DNA of 64,000 nucleotides. Origin: Aquimarina sp. MAR_2010_214. GTDB taxonomy: Bacteria > Bacteroidota > Bacteroidia > Flavobacteriales > Flavobacteriaceae. Made by a program: the position numbers and the translations under genes. Numbering within the stretch: position 1 is the first letter of the stretch; each line of letters starts with the position of its first letter. Shown piece after piece: positions 8,575 through 17,823 of the stretch. The stretch spans positions 4,981,501 to 5,045,500 of the forward strand of contig NZ_PJMS01000001.1 in NCBI RefSeq assembly GCF_002846555.1, given 5' to 3'. The notes below the pieces were generated by a model that was not told the DNA's origin, did not search any database, and worked only from the letters and a program-made list of their open reading frames with translations.

Positions 8575-9816
8575 TCATTGAAGTGCATTGAGCAAAAGTT
8601 CGAAAGATTTATTTACAGCCTTACCAATGGTTCGCTCTCTATGGTTACTAAACACATGTTTCTCTGAAAAAACACCTTTTGGAGTTGCTATTGCAATAAA
8701 AACTGTTCCCACCTCAACTTCCCCATCCCCTTTTGTTGGTCCGGCATTACCAGTAGTACCTATTGCAAAGTCTGATTTAAATTTATCTTTTGCGGCCAGA
8801 GCCATAGCTTCTGCAACTTCGATACTGGTCACTGTATATTTTTTAATAATCGCAGGATCCACACCTAAAATATCTATTTTAGATTGTGTAGCATAGGTAA
8901 CAGCACCTCCATTAAAATAAGCAGAAGCACCTGCATTGGCAGTAAATGATTGCGCTATTTTACCACCAGTACAACTTTCTGCTACCGAAAGTGTTTTACC
9001 TTGCCTCACCAACAGTTGACCAATTCTTATCTCTATAGTTTCATCTTCTTCATATCCTGTAATAATATCTCCTATTATGAGACGTAACGCTGATACTTTT
9101 TCTTCTATAGTATCTTCTAGAAGTTTTTTATCACTACCCCTTGCCGAAAGACGAAGTCTTACTCTTCCCAAATTGGGTAAATATGCTAATTTGATAAATA
9201 CCGGTAAATCATTCTCCCAATCTTCAATTTTTTCTGCTATTGCACTTTCACCCATACCATAGGTAAGTATTGTCTTATGGATGATGTATGGTCTATTAAA
9301 CCTCTTTTGCAACCTAGGCAGCACTTCATCTTTCATCAATCCTTTCATTTCAAAAGGAACTCCAGGCATAGATACAAAAACCTTGTTTTCTTTTTCTAAC
9401 CACATCCCAGGAGCTGTACCATAGAGATTCATCAAGACAGTTGATTTACTAGGTACAAGGGCCTGTTGTTTGTTTACATCAGAAATTGGTGTAGCGATAT
9501 ATTTAGCGAATAATCTTTCAACATGGGCTAGCACATCCTTGTTTTCTACTAATGTATCTTCAAAGTATTCACAAATAGTATGCTTTGTAATATCATCTTT
9601 GGTAGGGCCTAGCCCCCCTGTTATTAATACAACATCTACTCTGTTACTGGCTTCTTCTATAGCATCGAGAATATGTTGTTTATCATCTTTTATAGATGAG
9701 ATTTGATGTACATCTATACCTATTTTGTTAAGCTCTTTTCCTATAAATGCAGAGTTAGAATCAATGATTTGTCCAATCAGAATTTCGTCTCCTATAGTAA
9801 TGATTTCTGCAAGCAT
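8575..9816 (-). CDS. cinA: CinA family protein: MoCF-like domain plus PncC deamidase
   Basis: The protein has 413 residues in two parts. The N-terminal half (about 1-165) is the molybdopterin-binding-like CinA domain, with [14 protein letters not shown] and [10 protein letters not shown]. The C-terminal part (about 255-413) is the PncC nicotinamide-nucleotide amidase domain, with SCTGG and the [10 protein letters not shown] region. CinA recycles NMN by deamidation and acts on ADP-ribose, feeding the pyridine nucleotide cycle. It is the last gene of a tight minus-strand operon; the Hpt gene ends two bases before its start. Confidence 0.93.
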   Translation of the reverse strand: MLAEIITIGDEILIGQIIDSNSAFIGKELNKIGIDVHQISSIKDDKQHILDAIEEASNRVDVVLITGGLGPTKDDITKHTICEYFEDTLVENKDVLAHVERLFAKYIATPISDVNKQQALVPSKSTVLMNLYGTAPGMWLEKENKVFVSMPGVPFEMKGLMKDEVLPRLQKRFNRPYIIHKTILTYGMGESAIAEKIEDWENDLPVFIKLAYLPNLGRVRLRLSARGSDKKLLEDTIEEKVSALRLIIGDIITGYEEDETIEIRIGQLLVRQGKTLSVAESCTGGKIAQSFTANAGASAYFNGGAVTYATQSKIDILGVDPAIIKKYTVTSIEVAEAMALAAKDKFKSDFAIGTTGNAGPTKGDGEVEVGTVFIAIATPKGVFSEKHVFSNHRERTIGKAVNKSFELLLNALQ

Positions 9817-9818
9817 AT

Positions 9819-10157
9819 TTAGTTAAAATCTGCTTTCAGGTCTTCAATAGCCCCATTAACTGTGGATACAATATGATCCAAAATAGGTATAATTTGTTCT
9901 TTTGCTTTCTTCGTTTTTGACCAGGCTTCTATCTGTTTAATTTGCGCCAAAAGATCGATATCAAATAATTGAAGATTAGGTTTCATTTTGTGAGCATATT
10001 GATATGCCATCTGTGGATTATCAGAATTTACTGCTTGAACCATACTATCAAGATCAGGCGGTATTTCTTCTAGAAAAGTCTGTACCAGGACAGCTATAAA
10101 TTCGTTATCCCCTCCTGATAATTCATTTACATTTTTTAAACTATATCCTTTGCTCAT
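9819..10157 (-). CDS. Hpt (histidine phosphotransfer) domain protein
   Basis: This 112-residue, all-helical protein consists only of an Hpt domain. The phospho-accepting histidine is in [11 protein letters not shown] (His57), matching the HxxKP consensus. Such free Hpt proteins shuttle phosphate between hybrid sensor kinases and response regulators in the cytoplasm. No kinase or receiver gene is adjacent, so its partner is encoded elsewhere. It abuts its neighbours: the hydrolase stop is directly before its start, and cinA begins two bases after its stop. Confidence 0.88.
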   Translation of the reverse strand: MSKGYSLKNVNELSGGDNEFIAVLVQTFLEEIPPDLDSMVQAVNSDNPQMAYQYAHKMKPNLQLFDIDLLAQIKQIEAWSKTKKAKEQIIPILDHIVSTVNGAIEDLKADFN

Positions 10158-10769
10158 TTATTTTACTTTTATTGAAAAAAATTGTTGGTTATCTATATAT
10201 CCGGTCAAAATATCATTTGGTTTTACGACTCCAACACCAGCTGGTGTACCTGTAAATATAATATCTCCTATCTTTAAAGTGAAATATTTTGACACATATT
10301 CTATTAATTCATTGATCTTCCATAGCATAAGTGCTGTATTACCCTGCTGTACGACACTACCATTTTTCTCTAAGTGAAAATCAATAGTATCTACATCTTC
10401 ATATGTGTCTTTAGACACCCACTTTCCTATTACCGCTGCTCCATCAAAAGCTTTCGCTTTCTCCCACGGAAGCCCTTTTTCTTTGAGTTTAGTTTGTAAA
10501 TCTCTTGCCGTAAAATCTATGCCAAGACTTATCTCGTCATAATATTTATGAGCAAATTTCTTATCAATATGCTTTCCAACTTTATTTATTTTTATCAATA
10601 CCTCAACCTCATGATGAATATCATCTGAGAAATCCGGAATAAAAAAGGGTTGCTTTTTTAATAAAATAGAAGTGTCTGGTTTTATAAAAACTACTGGATC
10701 TTTGGGTCTTTCATTTTCTAACTCCTCAATATGAGCTGTATAATTACGACCTATACAAATAAGCTTCAT
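10158..10769 (-). CDS. Fumarylacetoacetate hydrolase family protein
   Basis: A 203-residue FAH-fold enzyme. The start MKLICIGRNYTAH, the metal-binding HHEVEVLIKI (about residues 52-61) and GDIIFTGTPAGVG near the C-terminus are diagnostic of the family. Short members of this type (YcgM-like, FAHD1-like) act as acylpyruvase, oxaloacetate decarboxylase or tautomerase, so the exact substrate is not given by sequence. It lies in the exonuclease-hydrolase-Hpt-cinA operon, 24 bases after the exonuclease gene. Confidence 0.88.
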   Translation of the reverse strand: MKLICIGRNYTAHIEELENERPKDPVVFIKPDTSILLKKQPFFIPDFSDDIHHEVEVLIKINKVGKHIDKKFAHKYYDEISLGIDFTARDLQTKLKEKGLPWEKAKAFDGAAVIGKWVSKDTYEDVDTIDFHLEKNGSVVQQGNTALMLWKINELIEYVSKYFTLKIGDIIFTGTPAGVGVVKPNDILTGYIDNQQFFSIKVK

Positions 10770-10793
10770 GATTAAAAAAATAAAAAGAAATGG

Positions 10794-11573
10794 TTATAAA
10801 TTTAGGCTATTATTCAACTTACGAAGTCGAACTGCTGTAAGTACTTTTTTGGTATATAACGGAAAATCCGCATTCTGTATCCAACCAAAATATCCTGGTT
10901 CTTCTTCCATTACCTGCTCTACTAATTTGCCTTTGTGCTTACCAAAGGAAAAAACTTCTTTTTTATTATCATCATAAGCTATAAAACCGGCAAAATCTGC
11001 AAACTGTTTTCTAGAACTAAATTCTGACAAAAACTTAGCATCGTTTTCTAATTCTGGGTAACGATCTAATTGTGCTTTTAACACTTCATAGGTAGCGAGT
11101 GTATCAGCTTCAGCAGAATGTGCATCTGTTAAATCCTTATCACAATAAAATTTATATGCAGCAGATAATGTTCTCTTTTCCATTTTATGATAAATGGTTT
11201 GCACATCAATTGCAACTGTATTCTTCATATCAAAATCCAATCCTGCTCGCAATAATTCTTCTGCTAATAATGGTATATCAAACCGATTAGAATTGAAACC
11301 TCCTAAATCGCAGCCCTTTATCATCTCACTAACTTTACCAGCTAACTTATTAAAAATAGGTTCATTAGCTACCTTAGCATTATCGATACCATGCACTGCT
11401 GTAGTTTCCGGAGGTATGGGCATTTCAGGGTTAACCAACCAGGTTTTACTTTCCTGAGTGCCATTTGGAAATATTTTTAGAATAGAAATTTCTACAATAC
11501 GATCTTTAGAAATATTTATGCCGGTGGTTTCAAGATCAAAAAAACATATCGGTCTTTTTAAATTAAGCTCCAT
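10794..11573 (-). CDS. DnaQ-type 3'-5' exonuclease (DEDDh)
   Basis: The 259 residues carry all DEDDh signatures: Exo I FFDLETTG (Asp17, Glu19), Exo II GGFNSNRFDIPLL and Exo III AHSAEADTLAT with the His and Asp. The C-terminal 90 residues include FSFGKHKGKLV and GYFGWI, a small domain often found behind such exonucleases in Bacteroidota. It could be the proofreading epsilon-like subunit or a repair or RNA nuclease. No polymerase domain is present. It is the first gene of the operon; a perfect -7 element lies 20 bases before its ATG. Confidence 0.85.
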   Translation of the reverse strand: MELNLKRPICFFDLETTGINISKDRIVEISILKIFPNGTQESKTWLVNPEMPIPPETTAVHGIDNAKVANEPIFNKLAGKVSEMIKGCDLGGFNSNRFDIPLLAEELLRAGLDFDMKNTVAIDVQTIYHKMEKRTLSAAYKFYCDKDLTDAHSAEADTLATYEVLKAQLDRYPELENDAKFLSEFSSRKQFADFAGFIAYDDNKKEVFSFGKHKGKLVEQVMEEEPGYFGWIQNADFPLYTKKVLTAVRLRKLNNSLNL

Positions 11574-11592
11574 AAATTGATTGTGTGATACT

Positions 11593-11600
11593 CAAAGATA
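11593..11600 (-). promoter_or_regulatory. -7 promoter element of the exonuclease-cinA operon
   Basis: On the minus strand the sequence is TATCTTTG, an exact TAnnTTTG match, placing the transcript start near 11586 and giving a leader of about 13 bases. No clear TTG is found at the -33 position. Confidence 0.5.
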
Positions 11601-11654
11601 ACAGCTATTCTTTAACATTCTTATAGACTAGCTCTATTTTAACATTTACAAAAA

Positions 11655-12341
11655 CTATACAACCTTATTAACGAATACATTATCCGCAAATTTTCTTGTA
11701 ACCGTTTCTATTGTATTATCAAATTTAATACGAATTGATTTATCAAATTCTCTAACTTCAAGAATTTTTATTTCACTACTTAATGCTAAACCAATTTCTG
11801 ATACATATTTTAAAAAATGAACAGATCCATCATCTACAGCTACAAGCTGACAAACATCTCCTTCTGACAAAGAAGAAAGTGTGATTTTAGGTAAGATTGA
11901 ATACTCACCATTTGCACCAGGAATGATTTCTCCATGTGGATCTTTTTTAGGGAAATCCATAAATCGATCCAATTCATCTATCAGCTTATAAGATTTAATA
12001 TGTTCTAACTGCTCTGCCACATCATGAACCTCATCCCAAGTAAAATTAAGGTAGTTACACAAAAAAGTCTCCCATAATCTGTGTTTACGAATCAATCGTA
12101 CTGCAATTGATCTACCTTCTTCTGTTAAATCTAATTTACCATATTTTTCACTTACAACATAACCTTTAGCTTTCAACTTTTTAATCATGTTGTTTGTAGA
12201 AGCCGGAGAAACCTTAAGATAATCTGCTAACTGGTTATTTCCCACCTTAACTGAACTATCCTCTACAAGCAATTGAAACAAAGCTTTTAGATAATCCTCT
12301 TCACTTTTTGTTAAATTATTCAAATTTAATTTGTTAGTCAT
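11655..12341 (-). CDS. mntR: DtxR/MntR-family metal-dependent repressor
   Basis: A 228-residue repressor of the long type: winged helix (about 12-72), metal-binding dimerisation domain (73-140) and a C-terminal FeoA-like SH3 domain (about 155-228). Candidate metal ligands are Asp16, His87, Glu91, His106, Glu110, Glu113 and His114. Asp16 aligns with MntR Asp8 (Met10 in DtxR), and Glu110 with MntR Glu99 (Cys102 in DtxR). Both favour manganese over iron, but Lys19 replaces MntR Glu11. It is divergent from the TonB receptor of the import operon, and its own start codon lies inside the presumed operator, so autoregulation is likely. Confidence 0.88.
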   Translation of the reverse strand: MTNKLNLNNLTKSEEDYLKALFQLLVEDSSVKVGNNQLADYLKVSPASTNNMIKKLKAKGYVVSEKYGKLDLTEEGRSIAVRLIRKHRLWETFLCNYLNFTWDEVHDVAEQLEHIKSYKLIDELDRFMDFPKKDPHGEIIPGANGEYSILPKITLSSLSEGDVCQLVAVDDGSVHFLKYVSEIGLALSSEIKILEVREFDKSIRIKFDNTIETVTRKFADNVFVNKVV

Positions 12342-12361
12342 GGCTAACTTTTTTATTTTTG
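12331..12361 (+). promoter_or_regulatory. Promoter of the metal-import operon with an embedded operator
   Basis: TTG (12331-12333), a 20-base spacer and TATTTTTG (12354-12361) form a full Bacteroidota promoter 32 bases before the TonB receptor ATG. Inside the spacer, 12333-12348 reads GTTAGTCATGGCTAAC, a palindrome with 7 of 8 half-site matches that resembles DtxR/MntR-type operators. Metal-loaded repressor bound there would block sigma factor access. The palindrome also covers the start codon of mntR on the other strand (12339-12341). Confidence 0.7.
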
Positions 12362-12393
12362 TCTAAATAATAAAAACAAAATTACTAAACCTA

Positions 12394-14619
12394 ATGCAAT
12401 TACGTATTATAATCTTACTTGCTTTTTTAACTCATCTAACTTACAACTCATTATATTCTCAAGAACTCAATTCTACTAACACATTAAAAGGTGTAGTATA
12501 TGATGACAATGGAGTACTTCCTTTTGCTAATATTTCTATAGAAGGAACATCTTTAGGAAGTTCAAGTGATGAAAATGGAGTGTTTATTATAGAAAACATA
12601 CCTGCTGGAGATTATAAAGTAGTTGCTTCATATACTGGTTATACACCTATTAAAAAAAAGATTTCTATTACAACAGGAGAAAACAAAATAAACCTTGTTA
12701 TGTCACAAGGGTCGTCTCTAGATGAAGTGGTGATCACAGGAACATTGAAAGCAGTAAGCCGATCAGAAAGTCCCGTTCCTGTAGAAATCTACTCTCCTAC
12801 ATTTTTCAAAAAAAATCCAACACCTAATTTGTTTGAATCTTTACAAAACGTAAATGGTGTAAGACCCCAACTTAACTGTAGTATTTGTAACACTGGTGAT
12901 ATACACATTAATGGATTAGAAGGTCCCTATACACTAGTAATGATTGACGGAATGCCTATTGTAAGCGGATTATCAACCGTTTACGGATTATCAGGAATAC
13001 CTAATTCATTAATCGATAGAATTGAAGTAGTAAAAGGACCTGCTTCTTCTTTATATGGAAGTGAAGCTGTTGGAGGTCTTATCAATGTTATTACTAAAAA
13101 TCCTAACGATGCTCCTGAAGTAAGCACTAATATTTTTGCAACTAGCTGGGGTGAAACCAATATAGATTTTGGTTTTAAAACCAAATTAGGTAATGCAACA
13201 GCATTATTTGGTGCCAATTATTTTTATTATGATCAAGTCATAGATAACAACGACGATGGGTTTACCGATCTCACATTACAGGATCGTATTTCTATTTTTA
13301 ATAAATGGAATTTTAAGCGGAAAAGCGGAAAAAACTTTACACTTGCGGGTAGGTTTTATTACGAGGATAGATGGGGAGGAGAAAATGAGTGGAATTCTGA
13401 TTTTAGAGGAGGTGATCAAATATATGGTGAAAGCATATATACTGCACGATATGAAATACTGGGCAGCTATGAATTACCAGTAGAAGAACCTTTAACACTC
13501 TCTTTTTCTTATACAGATCACGATCAAGACTCGTATTATGGGATCGTATCCTACCAGGCAAAACAACGTATTGGTTTTGGGCAATTAACCTGGGATAAAA
13601 AAATAAAATCGCACGATCTACTATTTGGAGCTGCTTACAGGTATCAATATTATGACGATAACACACCAGCAACAACTTCAAACGGTCAAAACAACCCCGA
13701 AGAAACAAATACTCCCGGTATATTTTTACAAGACGAAATCACACTGGCTCCCAAACATAAACTATTATTAGGAACAAGACTAGATTACCATAATCGACAC
13801 GGAACCATTTTTACACCAAGACTTGCTTATAAATGGAGTATTAATGATAAAAATATTTTTAGATTCAATGCTGGTACAGGATTTAGAGTAGTTAATCTTT
13901 TTACAGAAGATCATGCAGCTCTCACAGGTTCTCGAGAGGTCATTATCGAAGAAGATCTTGATCCCGAAGAATCTTATAATGTAAACCTTAATTATATCAA
14001 AAAAATATTTTTTGACAACGGGACCTTTATAGGTCTGGATGCTTCAGCCTGGTATACCTATTTTACAAATGCTATCATTCCCGATTATGAAACAAATTCT
14101 TCAGAAATACGATATGGCAATTTAGATGGTCATGCAGTATCTACCGGAGTAAGCCTTAATACCAATATTAACTTTTCTAATGGATTAAAATTTACATTAG
14201 GAATGAGTGGACTTAATGTTTCGAATACAGAGAACGGAGTAACTACACGCCAGATACTCACAGAAAGTTTCACAGGAACCTGGGGAGCTACTTATAAAAT
14301 ACAATCTCTTAACCTAACATTAGACTATACAGGGAACATATATGGCCCTATGCGACTGGCAACTCAGGGACCAGACGATCCCAGAAAAGAAAAATCACCA
14401 TGGTGGAGTATTCAAAACATACAATTCTCACATAAAACCAAAAATAACATAGAAATTTACGGAGGCGTTAAAAATTTATTAGACTGGACACCTAGTCGAG
14501 GTAACCCTTTTTTAATAGCCGGAGCCGACGACCCTTTTGGACCAGATTTTGATACCACCTATATATATGCTTCTAATCAAGGAATACGAGGTTTTTTAGG
14601 GGTTCGTTATTCCTTGTAA
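12394..14619 (+). CDS. TonB-dependent outer-membrane receptor, probable metal importer
   Basis: A 741-residue receptor. A signal peptide (about 1-23, ending LYSQ) is followed by a carboxypeptidase-regulatory-like domain (about 29-112), a plug domain (about 120-235, with VVKGPASSLYGSEAVGG) and a beta-barrel to the C-terminus (GVRYSL). These take up ligands too large or too rare for porins with energy from TonB. It heads an operon with a periplasmic binding protein and ABC transporter and is controlled by an MntR-like promoter. I infer that the ligand is Mn(II), Zn(II) or a complex of one. A Cys pair (LNCSICNTGD) in the plug is a possible metal contact. Confidence 0.9.
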   Translation: MQLRIIILLAFLTHLTYNSLYSQELNSTNTLKGVVYDDNGVLPFANISIEGTSLGSSSDENGVFIIENIPAGDYKVVASYTGYTPIKKKISITTGENKINLVMSQGSSLDEVVITGTLKAVSRSESPVPVEIYSPTFFKKNPTPNLFESLQNVNGVRPQLNCSICNTGDIHINGLEGPYTLVMIDGMPIVSGLSTVYGLSGIPNSLIDRIEVVKGPASSLYGSEAVGGLINVITKNPNDAPEVSTNIFATSWGETNIDFGFKTKLGNATALFGANYFYYDQVIDNNDDGFTDLTLQDRISIFNKWNFKRKSGKNFTLAGRFYYEDRWGGENEWNSDFRGGDQIYGESIYTARYEILGSYELPVEEPLTLSFSYTDHDQDSYYGIVSYQAKQRIGFGQLTWDKKIKSHDLLFGAAYRYQYYDDNTPATTSNGQNNPEETNTPGIFLQDEITLAPKHKLLLGTRLDYHNRHGTIFTPRLAYKWSINDKNIFRFNAGTGFRVVNLFTEDHAALTGSREVIIEEDLDPEESYNVNLNYIKKIFFDNGTFIGLDASAWYTYFTNAIIPDYETNSSEIRYGNLDGHAVSTGVSLNTNINFSNGLKFTLGMSGLNVSNTENGVTTRQILTESFTGTWGATYKIQSLNLTLDYTGNIYGPMRLATQGPDDPRKEKSPWWSIQNIQFSHKTKNNIEIYGGVKNLLDWTPSRGNPFLIAGADDPFGPDFDTTYIYASNQGIRGFLGVRYSL

Positions 14620-14631
14620 ATTCAATACAAA

Positions 14632-15111
14632 ATGAAAGCTTTTAATATCATATCATTCTTTATATTATCTCTTCTATATCAAAACGTAACAGCACAGTTA
14701 CAAATTGATTCTTTTGAGTCTATAGAAAACAAAATGACTATTGCCCCAAAACCTTTGGTCGTATTTATTCATACCGATTGGTGCATGTATTGTAAAAATA
14801 TGGAAAATACAACTTTTAAGAATAATGATATTATACAACAATTAAACGAAAATTTCTATTTTGCTTCACTAAATGGAGAAAGTCGTGAAACCATACATTT
14901 CTTAAACAATTCTTTTCGTTTTCAACCTAATGGAAATAAAACCGGAGTGCATCAATTAGCCAGAGAACTTGCTACAGTTAATAACCAAATTGGCTATCCA
15001 ACATTGGCAATTCTAAATCACAAATACGAAATCATATTTCAACAGCAATCTTTTTTAAGTGCTAAAGAACTTATCAAAATATTAAATAAACTTTCTAAAA
15101 ATGATTCATAA
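14632..15111 (+). CDS. Secreted thioredoxin-like protein
   Basis: The 159 residues begin with a signal peptide (about 1-22) and have a thioredoxin-fold core with active site WCMYC (Cys51, Cys54) and the cis-Pro motif GYPT near residue 123. It should act in the periplasm as a thiol oxidoreductase or metallochaperone-like protein. It is 12 bases after the receptor and overlaps the binding-protein gene by 11 bases, so it is part of the import operon. A role in keeping the receptor or binding protein reduced, or in handling thiol-bound metal, is inference only. Confidence 0.85.
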   Translation: MKAFNIISFFILSLLYQNVTAQLQIDSFESIENKMTIAPKPLVVFIHTDWCMYCKNMENTTFKNNDIIQQLNENFYFASLNGESRETIHFLNNSFRFQPNGNKTGVHQLARELATVNNQIGYPTLAILNHKYEIIFQQQSFLSAKELIKILNKLSKNDS

Positions 15112-16018
15112 AAAATTAATGCTATTACTTCTTGTTGTCACGTTTTTCTCCTGTAAAAAAGAAGTAAAAGATAAAAATCAAAAACTACAAGTGGTCACTA
15201 CCACCTCTATGATCACTGATATGGTTAAAAATATAGGTGGAGATCTAATTGAAGTCGAGGGATTAATGGGAAGTGGTGTTGATCCCCATTTATACAAAGC
15301 CAGCGAAGGGGATGTATCCAAATTAGTGAATGCCGATGTAATTTTTTATAACGGTTTACACCTGGAAGGAAAACTGGTAGAAGTATTTGAAAAAATGAAG
15401 CATCAGGATATTAATACCATAGCTATAGGAGAAAGTTTAGACAAAAATACATTAATTGGTTCTGATTATTTTGCTTCTAATTACGATCCCCATATATGGT
15501 TTAGTGTAGAAAACTGGAAAATCATAACGACGTTCGTTACCCGCAAACTCACAGAGATAGATCCAAAAAATGCTGAAGCTTTCAAAGCTAACGGAAAAAC
15601 ATACTTAACTAAGCTTAATGAATTAGAAAACAAATTAAAAAACACCATAGCCACCTTACCAAAAGAAAAGCGAATTCTCGTTACAGCGCACGATGCTTTT
15701 AGTTATTTTGGGAAAGCATATGATTTTGATGTAGTTGGTTTACAGGGGTTGTCTACCGCTACGGAAGCTGGAGTACAGGATGTTCAAAAATTAGCTAACT
15801 TTATTATTGAGAAGAAAGTAAAAGCTATTTTTGTAGAAAGCTCTGTACCTAAACGAACTATTGAAGCCTTACAAGCTGCAGTAAAATCAAAGAATCATGA
15901 AGTAGCCATTGGTGGAACATTGTTTTCTGATGCGCTAGGTAATGCAGAAACAAAAGAAGGTACCTATATTGGGATGTTTGAATACAATGTCAATACTATT
16001 ATAAACGCATTGAAATAA
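15101..16018 (+). CDS. Metal-binding lipoprotein of an ABC importer (TroA/ZnuA type)
   Basis: The 305 residues begin with a lipoprotein signal ending FFSC (Cys18). The cluster A-I metal site can be placed at His63 (DPHLYK), His131 (DPHIWF), His197 (TAHDAF) and Asp277 (LFSDALG). Three His plus one Asp is the TroA/ZnuA pattern; strict Mn proteins such as PsaA have Glu at the third place. There is no His-rich loop of the ZnuA kind. TroA binds both Zn and Mn, so the metal is not settled. The start overlaps the thioredoxin gene; the ATPase is encoded three genes downstream. Confidence 0.9.
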   Translation: MIHKKLMLLLLVVTFFSCKKEVKDKNQKLQVVTTTSMITDMVKNIGGDLIEVEGLMGSGVDPHLYKASEGDVSKLVNADVIFYNGLHLEGKLVEVFEKMKHQDINTIAIGESLDKNTLIGSDYFASNYDPHIWFSVENWKIITTFVTRKLTEIDPKNAEAFKANGKTYLTKLNELENKLKNTIATLPKEKRILVTAHDAFSYFGKAYDFDVVGLQGLSTATEAGVQDVQKLANFIIEKKVKAIFVESSVPKRTIEALQAAVKSKNHEVAIGGTLFSDALGNAETKEGTYIGMFEYNVNTIINALK

Positions 16019-16024
16019 AATAAT

Positions 16025-17320
16025 ATGGCCGATCCAACAGGAATAATTGTTAAAGCAAAAATTAAAGAAACTGCATTAAAAAAGTTTTTAAACACAAAAC
16101 AAAAATCATTTGACGATTTTGATTGGAATACTACTATAAAAAAAGACTACAATACAGAAGAATATAGGACTAATAAAAACAAAAAAACAATTGCTTTTTT
16201 TGCCGAGCTTTTATATTCCTGTAATAATAATTCAGGTGACATTTTTCTATTTCATTACAATAATGAAAAACAAGAATTTTTCTTTTCTTTTATTCTAAAT
16301 CATGAGTATTATAGATACGAAAAATCCTTATTAACTGTATGTAGAGAGTTGGCAAACTATATAGAACCCTTATATGACGCCTATGCATTTATAGTAGCTC
16401 CGGGGCCTCCTGACATCTATAACGCTTTTTCTTTAAAACAAGAGAATATTAAGTTTAAAGCATCTGATATAATTGATAAAAACATAGCCCAAACATATCT
16501 TGATCGGTTTTGGAGTTTTAATGTGAAAGATAATTTTTCTTGTGAACCAGAAGCAGCACTAAGAAAAAGAAATTATTACTATAAGCCCCTAAAAAATGCC
16601 TATAAAAAATTAAAGAAAGAAATAGAAGAAATAGAAAAACCATCAAAAATTAAAAAAGCAACCAAAGATCATCCTTATCATCTTTTCGGTTCATTTTATA
16701 CCTATGATGGTTTTGTTTATGAAAATGAAACAAAAATAGAAAATGCCGACCCTCTTACTTTTAGAGAAATTGGACCTTTTTTTGTTGATAAAAATCATGT
16801 TTTTAAATACTCCGCAATTAATATGGTCGAGCCTTTTGATATAAGAAATTGGAGTAAAATGAAATTTGAGTACAGGATTATAGAAGGAATTGACGGAGCT
16901 ACTTTTACACATCTTAAGAAACAACATCCCAGAGAAGCAATGTATTGGAAAGATAAAAATTATATTTTTTCTAAAAATTATACAGAGTTAAAGAAAATAG
17001 AACCTGCAGATGTAAAAACTTTTGAATACTTAGATTTTGCTTATGGAAAAGATAAAAATCTTGTCTATTGCGCCGATCAAATTATTGACATAGATCCAAA
17101 ACAATATAAATTAAACAAAAATGGATTTATATCCGACAATAAAAATATCTATCACTATGGAAACAAAATCGATCTAGATGCAAATACATTTGAGGTAATA
17201 TTATATGAATCTGAAACAAATCCTTTTTTTGGACCATTTGTATTAGCTGATAAGCATGGAAAGTACAGTTATGAATATAAACATGATCAAAGCACTCAAG
17301 CTCTAGCAATAAACAATTAA
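16025..17320 (+). CDS. DKNYY-family protein inside the metal-import operon
   Basis: A 431-residue protein with no signal peptide. Its C-terminal half repeats the DKNYY theme (DKNHVFKYS, KDKNYIFSKNY, KDKNLVYCADQ, DNKNIYHYGN), and its Lys-rich N-terminal half contains FAELLYSCNNNSGD. DKNYY repeats are thought to form beta-structures of unknown function. It starts six bases after the binding-protein stop, so it is surely co-transcribed with it. It separates the binding protein from its ATPase, which is unusual for such operons. I cannot give a function; it may be an inserted gene. Confidence 0.65.
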   Translation: MADPTGIIVKAKIKETALKKFLNTKQKSFDDFDWNTTIKKDYNTEEYRTNKNKKTIAFFAELLYSCNNNSGDIFLFHYNNEKQEFFFSFILNHEYYRYEKSLLTVCRELANYIEPLYDAYAFIVAPGPPDIYNAFSLKQENIKFKASDIIDKNIAQTYLDRFWSFNVKDNFSCEPEAALRKRNYYYKPLKNAYKKLKKEIEEIEKPSKIKKATKDHPYHLFGSFYTYDGFVYENETKIENADPLTFREIGPFFVDKNHVFKYSAINMVEPFDIRNWSKMKFEYRIIEGIDGATFTHLKKQHPREAMYWKDKNYIFSKNYTELKKIEPADVKTFEYLDFAYGKDKNLVYCADQIIDIDPKQYKLNKNGFISDNKNIYHYGNKIDLDANTFEVILYESETNPFFGPFVLADKHGKYSYEYKHDQSTQALAINN

Positions 17321-17390
17321 AAATGAGACACATGAACCCTATATTTAAAATATGTTTTACTTGGAGTATCATGGTTAAATCAAAAATCAA

Positions 17391-17795
17391 ATGACTGTAG
17401 ATAATATATTAAAAATAATTGATGAAACACATTCATTAGCTATCAAATCAATGATTCAAAAAAACCTTTCGGAATATATGTCTGTATTTGCAGACGAATT
17501 GTTATATAAACAACTTAATGGAAAAATCATTAATAAAAAACAATTAACTAAAGACACAGAAAAATATTTTTCAAGAGTTTTATCTGTTAAAAGTAATTAT
17601 AAGCGTATTAATCATAAACTTGAAACTTGTAAGTTCTCTGAAACTTTAATTCAAGAGGCTGAAGTTACTATTCGTGTTTTTATTTTTTTTAGAAAAAAGT
17701 GGAAAGTTTTACGAAAAGGAATTTATAAATGGTCTATGAGTAATCAAGAGTGGAAAATTACAGAAGTAGATATATTAGAAGAACAAATAAGCTAA
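17391..17795 (+). CDS. Hypothetical protein, NTF2/SnoaL-like fold suspected
   Basis: The 134-residue protein starts with a helical segment and FADELLYKQLNGKIINKKQL, then strands ending in KWSMSNQEWKITEVDIL. That layout is typical of DUF4440/NTF2-like proteins. No catalytic residues can be named. It is 28 bases before the ATPase gene. A 23-codon ORF at 17323-17394 ends at its ATG with an ATGA overlap and might couple its translation to the gene before. Its presence in the operon is unexplained. Confidence 0.55.
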   Translation: MTVDNILKIIDETHSLAIKSMIQKNLSEYMSVFADELLYKQLNGKIINKKQLTKDTEKYFSRVLSVKSNYKRINHKLETCKFSETLIQEAEVTIRVFIFFRKKWKVLRKGIYKWSMSNQEWKITEVDILEEQIS

Positions 17796-17823
17796 ATATT
17801 ATATTATTAAATCTTAGTCTTAC

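Noticed and set aside
17323..17394. 23-codon ORF before the NTF2-like gene
   Set aside because: The ATGA overlap with the next start is suggestive of coupling, but the peptide is too short and featureless to be called a gene.
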